From an uncultured Roseburia sp. (lineage in GTDB: Bacteria > Bacillota_A > Clostridia > Lachnospirales > Lachnospiraceae), in assembly GCA_900753715.1 (NCBI GenBank), contig CAAEAE010000112.1, forward strand, positions 14,578-78,577: 64,000 nt of DNA, written 5' to 3'. Below are positions 37,819 through 46,522 of the stretch, piece after piece. The position numbers and the translations under genes are program-made. The notes under the pieces were generated by a model. The model was not told the origin of the DNA. It worked only from the letters and a program-made list of their open reading frames with translations, and ran no database searches. How positions within the stretch are numbered: position 1 is the first letter of the stretch; every line of letters starts with the position of its first letter.

Positions 37819-38486
37819 ATAAAAAAAAGGATAAAAGACTTCCACTCAGATTCACATCCATTGTGTTGTTGTGTGTGACGATTGCGGTTGCAGTATCGTT
37901 GCGCTCCGGTGGCAGGAAAACGTACTATACGATGCCGGAGGCACTTGACAAAACAGTTATCGTGGTGGATGGAACAGAACTTACGGTGCAGGATGTGGCA
38001 TTTTATATTGCCTATCAGGAACAGCAGGTGGAAAAAGAAGCTTATACGTATAACCCGAAAGACACCGGGGAATACTGGCGTTCTTATACCAACGGTACAT
38101 ATATCCGCACTGAGGCAAAGCGGGCAGTTGTTCAGATGGTGGTTCATGATGAGATTTTTTATCAGTTTGCCAAAGAAGAGGGACTGACCCTTGAGGAGGC
38201 GGATGAGACATATCTTGCAAACGCACAGTATGATTTTTTAAGTGACCTCGGAGAAGAGGGTGTTGCAGCGCTTGGCGTGAGCGAGGATGTCTTAAAGAAA
38301 TCCATGGAGAAAATCGCACTGGCGGAAAAGGGGCAGCAGCTTTATGCAAAAGAACATGCACTCGAATACGACGATTATTCCGTAGGCAGTCCGGCTTACA
38401 CACAACTGTTAGAGGAACATGATTACAGCGTCGTGGATGAAAACTGGAATCGGGTGCATTTTGGAAGTATTACGGTGAATCACTAG
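37809..38486 (+). CDS. Membrane-anchored protein of unknown function, SurA-N-like
   Basis: 225 residues from TTG 37809, overlapping the YqeY stop. One N-terminal membrane anchor (FTSIVLLCVTIAVAVSL, ~16-32) precedes an extracellular helical domain. VIVVDGTELTVQDVAFYIAYQEQQVEK followed by long helices weakly recalls the SurA/PrsA chaperone N-domain, but no PPIase domain follows. Hence a folding role is only a guess. It is translationally coupled to yqeY and followed 31 bp later by map. Confidence 0.6.
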   Translation: MSVNKKKDKRLPLRFTSIVLLCVTIAVAVSLRSGGRKTYYTMPEALDKTVIVVDGTELTVQDVAFYIAYQEQQVEKEAYTYNPKDTGEYWRSYTNGTYIRTEAKRAVVQMVVHDEIFYQFAKEEGLTLEEADETYLANAQYDFLSDLGEEGVAALGVSEDVLKKSMEKIALAEKGQQLYAKEHALEYDDYSVGSPAYTQLLEEHDYSVVDENWNRVHFGSITVNH

Positions 38487-38516
38487 GGAAAGCCGTAGGA
38501 AAGGCAGAATAAGAAA

Positions 38517-39392
38517 ATGACTGGAAAGATAGGAAGAAATGATCCGTGCTGGTGCAAAAGCGGCAGAAAATACAAAGCATGTCATCAGGCGTTTGATGAA
38601 CGGATTGCAAAAATTGCGTCGGAGGGACATATTGTTCCGACCCATGACTTAATTAAGACACCGGATCAGATTGCAGGCATCAAGGAAAGCTGTAAAATCA
38701 ACATTGCAGTACTTGACTATATCGAAAAACATATTCATGAGGGAATGAATACCGCAGAGATTGACAAGATTGTCTATGACATGACGACAAGCATGGGCGG
38801 AATTCCCGCACCGCTTCACTATGAAGGATATCCTTACAGCGTGTGTACTTCCGTGAACGACCAGGTGTGTCACGGATTTCCGTCTAAGGATGTCGTTTTA
38901 AAAGAAGGAGATATTATAAACGTAGACGCATCTACGATTTTAAACGGTTATTTTTCGGATTCTTCGAGAATGTTCTGTATCGGAGAGGTAAGTCCGGAGA
39001 AAAAACGTCTGGTGCAGGTGACCAAAGAATGTGTGGAGAAAGGCTTAGAGCAGGTAAAACCATGGGGCTTCCTTGGAGACATGGGACAGGCGGTGCACGA
39101 CCATGCATTTGCAAATGGTTATACGGTTGTCCGTGAAATCGGCGGACACGGTGTCGGACTGGAATTTCATGAGGAACCATGGGTTGGCTATAACAGCAAG
39201 AGAGGGCAGGAGATGCTCTTAGTCCCTGGAATGATTTTTACAATTGAGCCGATGGTCAACATGGGCGCGCCGGATATCTATATCGATTCCAAGAACGACT
39301 GGGAAGTATACACGGACGACGGAATGCCTTCCGCGCAGTGGGAAATCATGGTTTTGGTAACCGAAACCGGTCATGAAGTGCTTTGCTGGTAA
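38517..39392 (+). CDS. map: Methionine aminopeptidase with N-terminal SEC-C motif
   Basis: 291 residues. The N-terminus carries a SEC-C zinc motif (GRNDPCWCKSGRKYKACH, ~6-23), which may aid ribosome or protein binding. The type I methionine aminopeptidase domain follows from ~45. Metal ligands are visible: Asp in INVDAS and in FSDSSR, His in GHGVGLEFHEE, Glu in FTIEPMV, and a final Glu near VLVTETGHE. It removes initiator Met from new proteins. SEC-C-fused MetAP is common in Clostridia. Confidence 0.95.
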   Translation: MTGKIGRNDPCWCKSGRKYKACHQAFDERIAKIASEGHIVPTHDLIKTPDQIAGIKESCKINIAVLDYIEKHIHEGMNTAEIDKIVYDMTTSMGGIPAPLHYEGYPYSVCTSVNDQVCHGFPSKDVVLKEGDIINVDASTILNGYFSDSSRMFCIGEVSPEKKRLVQVTKECVEKGLEQVKPWGFLGDMGQAVHDHAFANGYTVVREIGGHGVGLEFHEEPWVGYNSKRGQEMLLVPGMIFTIEPMVNMGAPDIYIDSKNDWEVYTDDGMPSAQWEIMVLVTETGHEVLCW

Positions 39393-39524
39393 ATTGTGTA
39401 CAAAAATTCACATTTTCTTCAAAGAGAGTTCAAAATTTATACAACAGTATTTCACAAATGGGGGTTATATTAATATCATCACATAAGAGTGATGAAACTT
39501 TTTCATAAATTCTCCCCCTTTTTT

Positions 39525-39556
39525 AAATCCACCATTCCCCAATGGTGGATTTTTTG
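39525..39556 (+). terminator. Strong intrinsic terminator downstream of map
   Basis: AAATCCACCATT (39525-39536) pairs perfectly with AATGGTGGATTT (39541-39552) around CCCC, then more T. It lies 130 bases after map. The space between shows no clear gene; a short RNA ending here cannot be excluded. Confidence 0.9.
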
Positions 39557-39611
39557 TTGGAAATGTAGTATTGTAAAAAATAGGAAATGTATGTCAGGGA
39601 GGAGAAGGAGC

Positions 39612-40793
39612 ATGGAAGAATTAAGCCGGAAATTAGAAGGGCTGTTAGCACAGGCATCGGAAGCAGGGCAGATTGCAGGCGGAAATGTGCTGATTTTACA
39701 GGATGGAAAGGAAGCTGCCTATGCGCAGGCGGGATATGCAGACAAAGAAGCAGGCATTTTTTATCAGAGGGATGCTATCGTGAGGCTATATTCCATGACA
39801 AAACCTGTTACGGCAGCAGCGGCGGCATTGCTTGTGGAGCGCGGAGTACTTGATTTGGCAGAAAATGTAGAAAACTATCTGCCCGGCTTTCATAATGCAG
39901 TGGTAGCCGAGGAGGGCGGACTTGTGCCGGCAAAGCGTCCGGTACGCATTTATGATCTGCTTCATATGACTTCAGGGCTTTCCTATGGCGGGGACGAGAC
40001 GAGTCCAAGCTCGGTGGAAACGCAGAAATTATTTGACCGCATGGGAGAAGCGCTTGGAACGGAACACGAGATGGGAACGATAGAAGTGGCAAACCGGATG
40101 GGGCTTTGCCCGCTGGCATTTCATCCTGGGGAAAAATGGCTTTATGGAACCTCGGCGGATGTGATGGGAGCGGTTATCGAGGCGGCATCCGGGATGCGTT
40201 TTGGGGAATTTTTACAGAAAGAATTTTTTGAACCGCTCGGGATGAAAGATACGGATTTTTATGTACCAAAGGAAAAGCAGGGACGGCTTGTCAAGGTATA
40301 TGAAAAGACGCCGGAGGGGCTGGTGTGCTACTGTGGAAATCATCTGGCAATCAAAAACAGCGGAGATACGCTGCCGGCATTTGAATCCGGTGGAGCAGGA
40401 CTTTTCTCTACACTTGACGATTATGCAAAGTTCGCAGAAATGCTCTTAGGGCAGGGCAGTTATAAGGGAAAACAGATTTTGAACCCGCAGACGGTGCGCA
40501 GTCTTACCGGCGGAAAACTGATGCCATGGCAGCAGAAGGTTTTAGAGAGCACATGGGATGGACTTTCCGGTTATACATATGGAAACTTTATGCGTGTGGC
40601 AGCAGAGCCGGCGTGGACGTTGATGCGGACTTCCGTTGGGGAGTACGGCTGGGATGGCTGGCTTGGTGCATATTTTTGCAACAGCCCGTCAGACAGACTG
40701 ACGATGCTTCTCACCATCCAGTTAAAGGATGCCGGGACAACGGAGCTTACCCGCAGAATCAAAAATGTGGTATGGAGCAGCCTGTGTAAATAA
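39612..40793 (+). CDS. Serine hydrolase, beta-lactamase / class C-like
   Basis: 393 residues from ATG 39612, behind GGGAGGAGAAGGAG. The catalytic SxxK is Ser61-Lys64 (SMTKP). The Tyr motif is probably WLYGTS (~176) and MTSGLSYGG is typical of the family. There is no signal peptide, which argues for a cytoplasmic esterase or family VIII carboxylesterase-like enzyme rather than a secreted lactamase. The substrate is unknown. The next gene follows after 29 bp. Confidence 0.85.
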   Translation: MEELSRKLEGLLAQASEAGQIAGGNVLILQDGKEAAYAQAGYADKEAGIFYQRDAIVRLYSMTKPVTAAAAALLVERGVLDLAENVENYLPGFHNAVVAEEGGLVPAKRPVRIYDLLHMTSGLSYGGDETSPSSVETQKLFDRMGEALGTEHEMGTIEVANRMGLCPLAFHPGEKWLYGTSADVMGAVIEAASGMRFGEFLQKEFFEPLGMKDTDFYVPKEKQGRLVKVYEKTPEGLVCYCGNHLAIKNSGDTLPAFESGGAGLFSTLDDYAKFAEMLLGQGSYKGKQILNPQTVRSLTGGKLMPWQQKVLESTWDGLSGYTYGNFMRVAAEPAWTLMRTSVGEYGWDGWLGAYFCNSPSDRLTMLLTIQLKDAGTTELTRRIKNVVWSSLCK

Positions 40794-40822
40794 ATGTGAG
40801 GGTAAAGAGAAGGTAAAACGGT

Positions 40823-41395
40823 ATGAATTTTGATTTTATTCTGGAATGTGAGACGAGTGACGAGAAGCGAAAAAAGCAGTATGAGGAAATTTACCGGCTG
40901 ATTGATGAGGCAGAGCACATTTACTGGGTAGATAAAAGCGGCTGTGCAGAGCTTTTGTGTAAGGCGGCAGAGCAGATTTGTTTTGCCTACAATGACCGCT
41001 ATGAGGTCGGATTTGGACCGGATACGAAACTGGAAAATTTTTTGTGCTATTCGGGCGGCGAGGCGGACAATGTGATGGTAAGCCGTTTCTTAAGTGTTGT
41101 GCGAAAGGAACAGAGAGACCGGTTAAATAAACTGCGTGTACTAGGCGAGGACTGTGCACTCGGTGAGGCAGCACCGGATAAGGGCATGACCCTAGAGGAG
41201 CGCATGGAGCAGAATGTCAGGCGCATGATGGAAACCATGATGATTGTGGCAGCAGATATGTGCAATCGTCTGGAAAATAAAGAAACGTTGAAGTTAGATA
41301 AGCTTGAATTCAGCGAAGAGGCACTTCCGGTTGCAAAACCGCAGCCCCCAAAGAAAAAATTCTGGCAGAGGATATTTCAAAAACCGCGACAATAG
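40823..41395 (+). CDS. Protein of unknown function, helical, DUF4145-like
   Basis: 190 residues. The middle (LLCKAAEQICFAYNDRYEVGF; KLENFLCYSGGE; VSRFLSVVRKEQRDRLNKLR) weakly resembles DUF4145-type helical domains that occur alone or in defence proteins. The C-terminus is basic and Pro-rich (PQPPKKKFWQRIFQ). No signal peptide. I do not recognise it firmly. Its stop codon lies in the loop of the terminator at 41379-41407. Confidence 0.6.
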   Translation: MNFDFILECETSDEKRKKQYEEIYRLIDEAEHIYWVDKSGCAELLCKAAEQICFAYNDRYEVGFGPDTKLENFLCYSGGEADNVMVSRFLSVVRKEQRDRLNKLRVLGEDCALGEAAPDKGMTLEERMEQNVRRMMETMMIVAADMCNRLENKETLKLDKLEFSEEALPVAKPQPPKKKFWQRIFQKPRQ

Positions 41396-41407
41396 TCGCG
41401 GTTTTTT
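41379..41407. terminator. Bidirectional terminator between the 190-residue gene and the tautomerase gene
   Basis: AAAAACCGCGAC pairs with GTCGCGGTTTTT around AATA; T and A runs flank both sides. It serves convergent genes. Confidence 0.92.
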
Positions 41408-41414
41408 GTAGATG

Positions 41415-41756
41415 TTAAAAGTTGCTTCCGTTCCAGCCCCAGTGGTCGGTAGGGAAGTAGGCAACGTAAATGTGGTCGGAAGGAATCCCAAGTTCGCGCT
41501 CAAAGAGGGCGCAAAGCTTTGTGGTCATCTGTTTGCACTCTGCGGCAGCAGGTGTGCCGAAGGTCTTGATTTCCACATATGCGACACCTGCAGTGTTACC
41601 CTGATAAGACAGGTACACATTGTCCTCAAATCCAATCATGACCCAGTTCTCGCCTTTTCCGAGGCAGTCACTTGTAATGCTGCACAATTCCTTTGTGAGT
41701 GCAGACTTTTTCTCATCGCTTAAATGTTCCGTAGTTTTTGTATTGACAAATGGCAT
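41415..41756 (-). CDS. MIF-type tautomerase
   Basis: 113 residues from ATG at 41756-41754, giving MPFVNTKT so that Pro becomes the N-terminal catalytic base after Met removal. A start two codons earlier would bury this Pro. The body (CLGKGENWVMIGFEDN; AECKQMTTKLCALFERELGI; HIYVAYFPTDHWGWNGSNF) matches macrophage migration inhibitory factor / phenylpyruvate tautomerase proteins, whose C-terminal W/N-F tail is conserved. Bacterial role uncertain. The RBS comes from the 54-bp repeat upstream. Confidence 0.88.
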   Translation of the reverse strand: MPFVNTKTTEHLSDEKKSALTKELCSITSDCLGKGENWVMIGFEDNVYLSYQGNTAGVAYVEIKTFGTPAAAECKQMTTKLCALFERELGIPSDHIYVAYFPTDHWGWNGSNF

Positions 41757-41763
41757 AGACAAT

Positions 41764-41833
41764 CCTCCTTGTTTTGCGAAGCAAAATCCGAGTCCCCATG
41801 GACGAGGAGAGGATTTGCCTCCTTGTTTTGCGG
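41764..41833 (-). repeat. 54-bp RBS-carrying tandem repeat, locus 2
   Basis: Read on the minus strand: one full hairpin (41772-41786) and CAAGGAGG (complement of 41764-41771), and 54 bases upstream another CAAGGAGG (complement of 41818-41825) with a truncated hairpin arm. The promoter-proximal copy is decayed, the gene-proximal one is intact. CAAGGAGG serves the tautomerase gene. Confidence 0.88.
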
Positions 41834-41999
41834 TATTTTATACTTCTATTATATACAAAGACAGGGGAATTGAAAAGTTCTTTTGAATGTTAAAAGATGT
41901 CGAAATATTTTGTGGCAGGAGAGTAGAAATTCGTCGAAAAAAATGCTATAATCAGCATAGAATAGCAATCTGTTTTTCACATTAAGGAGGACAAAGAAC

Positions 42000-43493
42000 T
42001 TGGACGAGAAGAAGGACTACCGTTATAATGACATTTCGGAACGATACAGGAAGATGAACAGCGTGTTTGTTGTATCGGCCACTTTTTTGTGGGCAATGTT
42101 TTTGCTGTATCTGTTATTTAAACTTGGAGTAAAAAGTATTGCGCGGATTACGGCAGTTTCTAATATTGTATTGATTCTTGCATTTTTAATATCTGATATT
42201 GTGATGTATTTTCGAGACAAGAGCAGCACAGGATTAAAAAGGGTCGTTGCAATTGAAATGGCAGTGGAAGTGCTGTTACTGGGGTTACAGACAGATGCAG
42301 AATTTATATTCTTTGGTGTAATCGGTATGCTTGCATTGCAGATACCGTATTATGACCGGAAAGCTTTCAAAAAATTTACAATTACATATGTGATTTTAAG
42401 TGTGCTGATTGTAATCGTGCACACGGTAAAAGGAATCGGAATGGGAAGCGTAGACGATATGAGCCGTACCCTGTGTATCTTCCTGTTATATTATGTTGTT
42501 TACCGGGTCGGCAGTATCAGCAAGACGTTCAGCGACCATGCACTTAGTTCTGTGGAGGAACAAAGCAGCAGGCAGCAGGAAATCATAGATGATATTATTG
42601 ATGTTTCAAGAACCGTGCAGGATGAGACGCAAAAGAGCAGTGGACTGGTGGATGAGCTGGTTCGTACCACAGAGTCGGTTGCCCAGAGCATGCGTGAGAT
42701 TTCATCCGCAACGACTACGACAGCGCGCAATATCGAGGAACAAAATGGCATGACGCAGAGTATCCAGGATGCTATTGGACAGACCGGAGACCGCTCGAAG
42801 AAGATGGTTGCGATTGCGACAGACTCCAACGAAAGTATTCAGGAAAATATGCAGATTATGGAGCAGCTTAAAATGCAGTCTGAGCGGATTGCGGCGACAA
42901 ACGGCGCTGTGACGGAATCAATGGGACGTTTGCAGAGCAAGACAAAAGAGGTAGAGGAAATTGCCGGTATGATTTTAAATATTTCCGGACAGACAAATCT
43001 TCTGGCGCTGAATGCTTCTATTGAAAGTGCACGTGCAGGAGAAGCCGGAAGAGGATTTGCGGTTGTAGCAGAACAGATCCGCCAGCTTGCGGAGCAGACA
43101 AAGGATTCTACCGAACAGATTACCAGAATTATCAATGAACTGAATGAAAATGCAAGTGAAGTAGTGTGTTCCGTGGAAAATTCAGTGGATGAGACACGCA
43201 ATCAGAATGAAAAGATTCTTGCCGCAGCAGAATCCTTTGAGCGTCTTAACAACAATATGACAGAACTGATTGACGGCATCAATGTGATTGACAGCCAGAT
43301 TAACGGTCTGTCAGATTCCAACAACCGTATCGTGGAGAATATTTCACAGCTTTCCGCAGCTACAGAAGAGGTGACTGCCAGTGCAGAGCAGGTGCGTGAA
43401 ATGAGTGAGCAGAACCTGACTTATGCAGAGGATGTAAAGAATGCCATGGGTCATATTCAGGAGAAGACAGAGGGAATGCAGCAATATCTCTAA
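42000..43493 (+). CDS. Methyl-accepting chemotaxis protein with multi-span N-terminus
   Basis: 497 residues from TTG 42000, nine bases after AAGGAGG. The N-terminal ~170 residues are about five or six membrane spans with little extracellular loop, so the input is probably within the membrane. The cytoplasmic signalling hairpin occupies ~190-497, with the conserved tip [20 protein letters not shown] and [20 protein letters not shown] (~325-360) that binds CheA/CheW. A candidate extended -10 (GCTATAAT, ends 41952) lies upstream. A terminator with a promoter module follows. Confidence 0.93.
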   Translation: MDEKKDYRYNDISERYRKMNSVFVVSATFLWAMFLLYLLFKLGVKSIARITAVSNIVLILAFLISDIVMYFRDKSSTGLKRVVAIEMAVEVLLLGLQTDAEFIFFGVIGMLALQIPYYDRKAFKKFTITYVILSVLIVIVHTVKGIGMGSVDDMSRTLCIFLLYYVVYRVGSISKTFSDHALSSVEEQSSRQQEIIDDIIDVSRTVQDETQKSSGLVDELVRTTESVAQSMREISSATTTTARNIEEQNGMTQSIQDAIGQTGDRSKKMVAIATDSNESIQENMQIMEQLKMQSERIAATNGAVTESMGRLQSKTKEVEEIAGMILNISGQTNLLALNASIESARAGEAGRGFAVVAEQIRQLAEQTKDSTEQITRIINELNENASEVVCSVENSVDETRNQNEKILAAAESFERLNNNMTELIDGINVIDSQINGLSDSNNRIVENISQLSAATEEVTASAEQVREMSEQNLTYAEDVKNAMGHIQEKTEGMQQYL

Positions 43494-43544
43494 TTTTGTA
43501 GATGCATACGAAAAAGATCGCAGGAAGCGAAACAAAATAATGTG

Positions 43545-43583
43545 CACTCTCAGGTGGAAATCTGGGAGTGTTTTTGTTATGAT
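43545..43583 (+). terminator. Terminator fused to an extended -10 promoter, copy 1
   Basis: CACTCTCAG (43545-43553) pairs with CTGGGAGTG (43562-43570), followed by TTTTT and TGT-TATGAT (hexamer 43578-43583). It ends the chemoreceptor transcript and starts the Nudix one. A close copy is at 46484-46523. Confidence 0.7.
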
Positions 43584-43618
43584 AGTTGAAAAATATCATA
43601 CATTTGGGGGAAAAATAA

Positions 43619-44113
43619 ATGGCATCAGATTGTACCGTAAAAATTGACGAAGGATTCATTAATCTTCGTGTGGGCGCGATTATCATGAAGGGAAATAAAT
43701 TCCTGATGGCAGGCAACGAAAAGAGCAACTATCTGTATTCGGTAGGTGGCAGAATTAAGTTCGGGGAGACGGCCGAGGAAGCTGTAATCCGGGAGGTTTA
43801 TGAAGAGACCGGCATTCAGATGGAAGTGGACCGGTTGGGTTTTATTCATGAAAACTACTTTTATGGAGATTGTGAAAAGAAGAAAGATAAGTTGATATAT
43901 GAAGTGTCTTTTTTCTTTTTCATGAAAGTGCCGGAGGATTTTACGCCTGTTTGTGACAGCTTTACGGAGGATGATCATAAGGAGTCTCTGGTGTGGGTTA
44001 CGGCGGACAGTGATATTACCTATTATCCGGAGTTTTTCCGGACAGAGCTTTCCTACCCGAAACCGTATGTGCAGCATATTGTTACGGATGAGCGGGGGAA
44101 AAAGAGCGAGTGA
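43619..44113 (+). CDS. Nudix hydrolase
   Basis: 164 residues. The Nudix box spans ~44-66: GGRIKFGETAEEA then IREVYEETGI, matching GX5EX7REUXEEXGU. These enzymes hydrolyse nucleoside diphosphates linked to X with Mg2+. ATG 43619 follows GGGGGAA. The sequence around it is AT-richer than that upstream. Substrate unknown. Confidence 0.9.
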   Translation: MASDCTVKIDEGFINLRVGAIIMKGNKFLMAGNEKSNYLYSVGGRIKFGETAEEAVIREVYEETGIQMEVDRLGFIHENYFYGDCEKKKDKLIYEVSFFFFMKVPEDFTPVCDSFTEDDHKESLVWVTADSDITYYPEFFRTELSYPKPYVQHIVTDERGKKSE

Positions 44114-44174
44114 GACTGACATACTTGACAATAATAAAAAAGTATGATATTTTTTCACTAACATAAGAAAAGCG

Positions 44175-44412
44175 AAGACGGAAAAGAGTAGTTTAGTTGG
44201 AAACATCCAGAGAGAATAACATTTGGTGGAAGTTATTTATGCGGAAAGCAGACGAAAACCATTCCAGAGCTGTAATGCCGAAATGATGTAAGTGTTACCG
44301 TATGCCTGCGTTAAAGGATAGGATTTGATAGAATCTGAAGTGAAAAGTTAAGGTGGAACCGTGCTAAATGCACCCTTAAGACGATGCGATGATTGTCTTA
44401 TGGGTGCTTTTC
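44175..44412 (+). ncRNA. T-box leader, threonine-specific
   Basis: The 352-base gap upstream of thrS holds a T-box riboswitch. The T-box sequence AAGGTGGAACCGTGC is at 44350-44364. The specifier is most likely ACC (44297-44299), a Thr codon, in GTGTTACCGTATGCC. The terminator pairs GCACCCTTAAGAC (from 44370) with GTCTTATGGGTGC (to 44407), then TTTT. Uncharged tRNA-Thr would open the terminator and allow thrS expression. The 5' boundary is approximate. Confidence 0.88.
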
Positions 44413-44465
44413 TTATGTTGTTTCAAAAAATGGCAGAAGACCAAAAAAGAAAGGAGCAACAGATT

Positions 44466-46232
44466 ATGAAGGTTCTACGAAAAAACGGAGAAATTGTAGA
44501 AGCAGGTTTTGAAGAACAGGAGGGAAAGAAAGCATTTTGGCATACGAGTGCGCATGTATTTGCACAGGCGGTAAAACGTCTGTACCCGGAAACGAAATGT
44601 GCGATTGGACCGGCAATTGAAAATGGATTCTATTATGATTTTCAGTTTGCGTTTCCTTTTTCAGAAGCAAACCTAAAGGAAATTGAAGAAGAGATGAGAA
44701 AGATTGTAAAAGAGTCGCTTTCAGTGCAGGTCTGTGAAAAGTCAAAGGAAGAAGCGCTTCGTTTCATGGAGAAGGCAGATGAAAAGTACAAAATGGAATT
44801 GATTGAAGAGTTGGATGACGCAGAACAAATCAGTTTTTATAAGCAGGGGGAATATGAAGAATTTTGTGCAGGTCCGCACATTACAAATGTCTGCCATATT
44901 AAGGCTGTCAAATTACTGTCGGTTGCAGGTGCATACTGGAGAGGAAATGAGCAGAATCAGATGCTTACGAGAATCTATGGGATATCTTTTCCAAAGGCAT
45001 CGCAGTTGGAAGAATATCTGCATATGCTGGAAGAAGCAAAGGCAAGAGACCATAGAAAATTAGGAAAGGAACTGGGAATATTTACGATTTTTGATGAGGG
45101 ACCGGAATTACCGGTATTTTTGCCGAAGGGGATGGTACTGAAAAATCTGCTCATTGATTATTGGAGAAAGATTCATCATAGAGAAGGATATGTGGAAGTT
45201 TCTACGCCGATTATGTTAGAGAGAAGTCTCTGGGAGACGTCAGGACACTGGGATTTTTATAGGGATAGCATGTATTCCCTTAAGGTAGAGGGCGATGATT
45301 ATGCAATTAAGCCGATGAGCTGTCCGGGTGGAATGTTAGTGTATAAACTGGAGCCAAAATCTTATAAGGAGCTTCCTATAAGAATGGCAGAACTTGGGCT
45401 TGTGCATCGTAATGAAAAATCAGGAACACTGCATGGCCTTATGCGGGTACGTGCGTTTACGCAGGATGACGCGCACATTTTTATGAGAGAAGATCAGGTA
45501 GTGGACGAAATAAAAGGAGTGATGCGTCTTATTGATGAGGTTTACCAGAAATTTGGTTTTTCTTATGAAATAGAATTGTCAACGAGGCCGGAACATTCCA
45601 TAGGAAGTGATGAGGATTGGGAACTTGCTACAAATGCCCTGGCTCAAGCGGTTTGCGGGATGGGAAAATCTTATGTGGTAAATGAAGGAGATGGTGCATT
45701 TTATGGGCCAAAGCTGGATTTCCATTTAAAAGATTCAATCGGCAGAACGTGGCAGTGCGGAACGATTCAGCTCGATTTCCAGCTTCCGCAGAGGTTTGAT
45801 ATTGATTATGTTGGGGCAGACGGAGAAAAGCATCGCCCGATTATGCTGCACAGGGTTGTATTTGGTTCCATTGAACGTTTTATCGGTATTCTGATAGAGC
45901 ATTATGCAGGAAAATTTCCTGTGTGGATTGCACCGGTACAGGTCAAGATTCTTCCTGTTTCGGATAAATACAATGATTATGCAAAGAAAGTTGTTGCGAA
46001 TCTGGAGGAGATGGATATCCGGGTGGAACTGGATTCCAGAAATGAAAAATTGGGATATAAGATTCGAGAGGCGCGGATGGAAAAAGTTCCTTATATGATT
46101 ATTATTGGCGAGAATGAACAAAATAAAGCTCTGGTATCCGTAAGAAAAAGAGATGGGGAGGCTGATAAACAGGACTTAGGCGAAATGCGATTAGAAGATT
46201 TTGTGGAACTGGTGAAGAGAGATGAAGAATAA
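44466..46232 (+). CDS. thrS: Threonyl-tRNA synthetase lacking the TGS domain
   Basis: 588 residues from ATG 44466, after AAAGGAG. An in-frame start at 44361 would translate the T-box terminator. The usual ~60-residue N-terminal TGS domain is absent. The editing domain begins at once (His26/His30 in HTSAH; FCAGPH). The catalytic core has SCPGGM, RMAELGLVHRNEKSG, and LHRVVFGSIERF; the anticodon-binding domain is at ~490-588. It charges tRNA-Thr. The short form may be a second ThrRS, as often found with T-box control or antibiotic resistance (inference). It ends just before the spoIIID 5' half. Confidence 0.93.
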   Translation: MKVLRKNGEIVEAGFEEQEGKKAFWHTSAHVFAQAVKRLYPETKCAIGPAIENGFYYDFQFAFPFSEANLKEIEEEMRKIVKESLSVQVCEKSKEEALRFMEKADEKYKMELIEELDDAEQISFYKQGEYEEFCAGPHITNVCHIKAVKLLSVAGAYWRGNEQNQMLTRIYGISFPKASQLEEYLHMLEEAKARDHRKLGKELGIFTIFDEGPELPVFLPKGMVLKNLLIDYWRKIHHREGYVEVSTPIMLERSLWETSGHWDFYRDSMYSLKVEGDDYAIKPMSCPGGMLVYKLEPKSYKELPIRMAELGLVHRNEKSGTLHGLMRVRAFTQDDAHIFMREDQVVDEIKGVMRLIDEVYQKFGFSYEIELSTRPEHSIGSDEDWELATNALAQAVCGMGKSYVVNEGDGAFYGPKLDFHLKDSIGRTWQCGTIQLDFQLPQRFDIDYVGADGEKHRPIMLHRVVFGSIERFIGILIEHYAGKFPVWIAPVQVKILPVSDKYNDYAKKVVANLEEMDIRVELDSRNEKLGYKIREARMEKVPYMIIIGENEQNKALVSVRKRDGEADKQDLGEMRLEDFVELVKRDEE

Positions 46233-46246
46233 TTATAGCTGATAGT

Positions 46247-46272
46247 ATAAACGAAAATCCCCTGCATACAAT
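46247..46272 (+). promoter_or_regulatory. Candidate sigma-E promoter of spoIIID
   Basis: CATACAAT (46265-46272) equals the mother-cell sigma-E -10 consensus. ATAAA (46247-46251), 13 bases upstream, is a fair -35. The start would lie about 20 bases before the TTG start codon. B. subtilis spoIIID is sigma-E dependent, which supports the assignment. Confidence 0.5.
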
Positions 46273-46302
46273 GTAACAACAAGCATTGCAGGGGATTTTT
46301 TT
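46254..46302 (+). terminator. thrS terminator
   Basis: AAATCCCCTGCA pairs with TGCAGGGGATTT followed by T to about 46302, with a 20-base loop. The loop contains CATACAAT, which looks like a sigma-E -10 element for spoIIID. Confidence 0.9.
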
Positions 46303-46522
46303 GAAAAGTTATATTGAAGAAAGAGCCATGGAGATTGCCCGATATATTATTGACAATAACACCACTGTGCGTCAGGCTGCGAAACATTTTGGGATTAGCA
46401 AGAGTACGGTACATGCGGTTGTAACAATAAAGAACGATATAAAAACAAAATCATATGGAGAATTGAATAGAACTGAAACAAGGGCACTCTCGGGTAGATA
46501 TCAGGGAGTGCTTTTGCTATAA
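46301..46522 (+). CDS. spoIIID: Interrupted spoIIID, 5' half (sporulation regulator SpoIIID, N-terminus)
   Basis: From TTG 46301 (AGGGGA six bases upstream) the first 38 codons, to 46414, encode SpoIIID: KSYIEERAMEIARYII, then TVRQAAKHFGISKSTVH. Homology stops at codon CAT 46412-46414; from there the frame reads unrelated residues (AVVTIKNDIK) and stops at 46522. The rest of the gene is at 54447-54590. SpoIIID is a mother-cell DNA-binding protein acting after sigma-E. The break falls in the recognition helix, so the integrated form cannot make active protein. No mutation is seen before the break. Confidence 0.88.
   Translation: MKSYIEERAMEIARYIIDNNTTVRQAAKHFGISKSTVHAVVTIKNDIKTKSYGELNRTETRALSGRYQGVLLL

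Noticed and set aside
39430..39524. Small RNA gene between map and the terminator at 39525
   Set aside because: A terminator is clear but no promoter of acceptable spacing could be found.
46415..46522. SpoIIID with an altered C-terminus as a genuine variant protein
   Set aside because: Homology ends exactly at TACAT and resumes in frame at 54447, so interruption explains it better.
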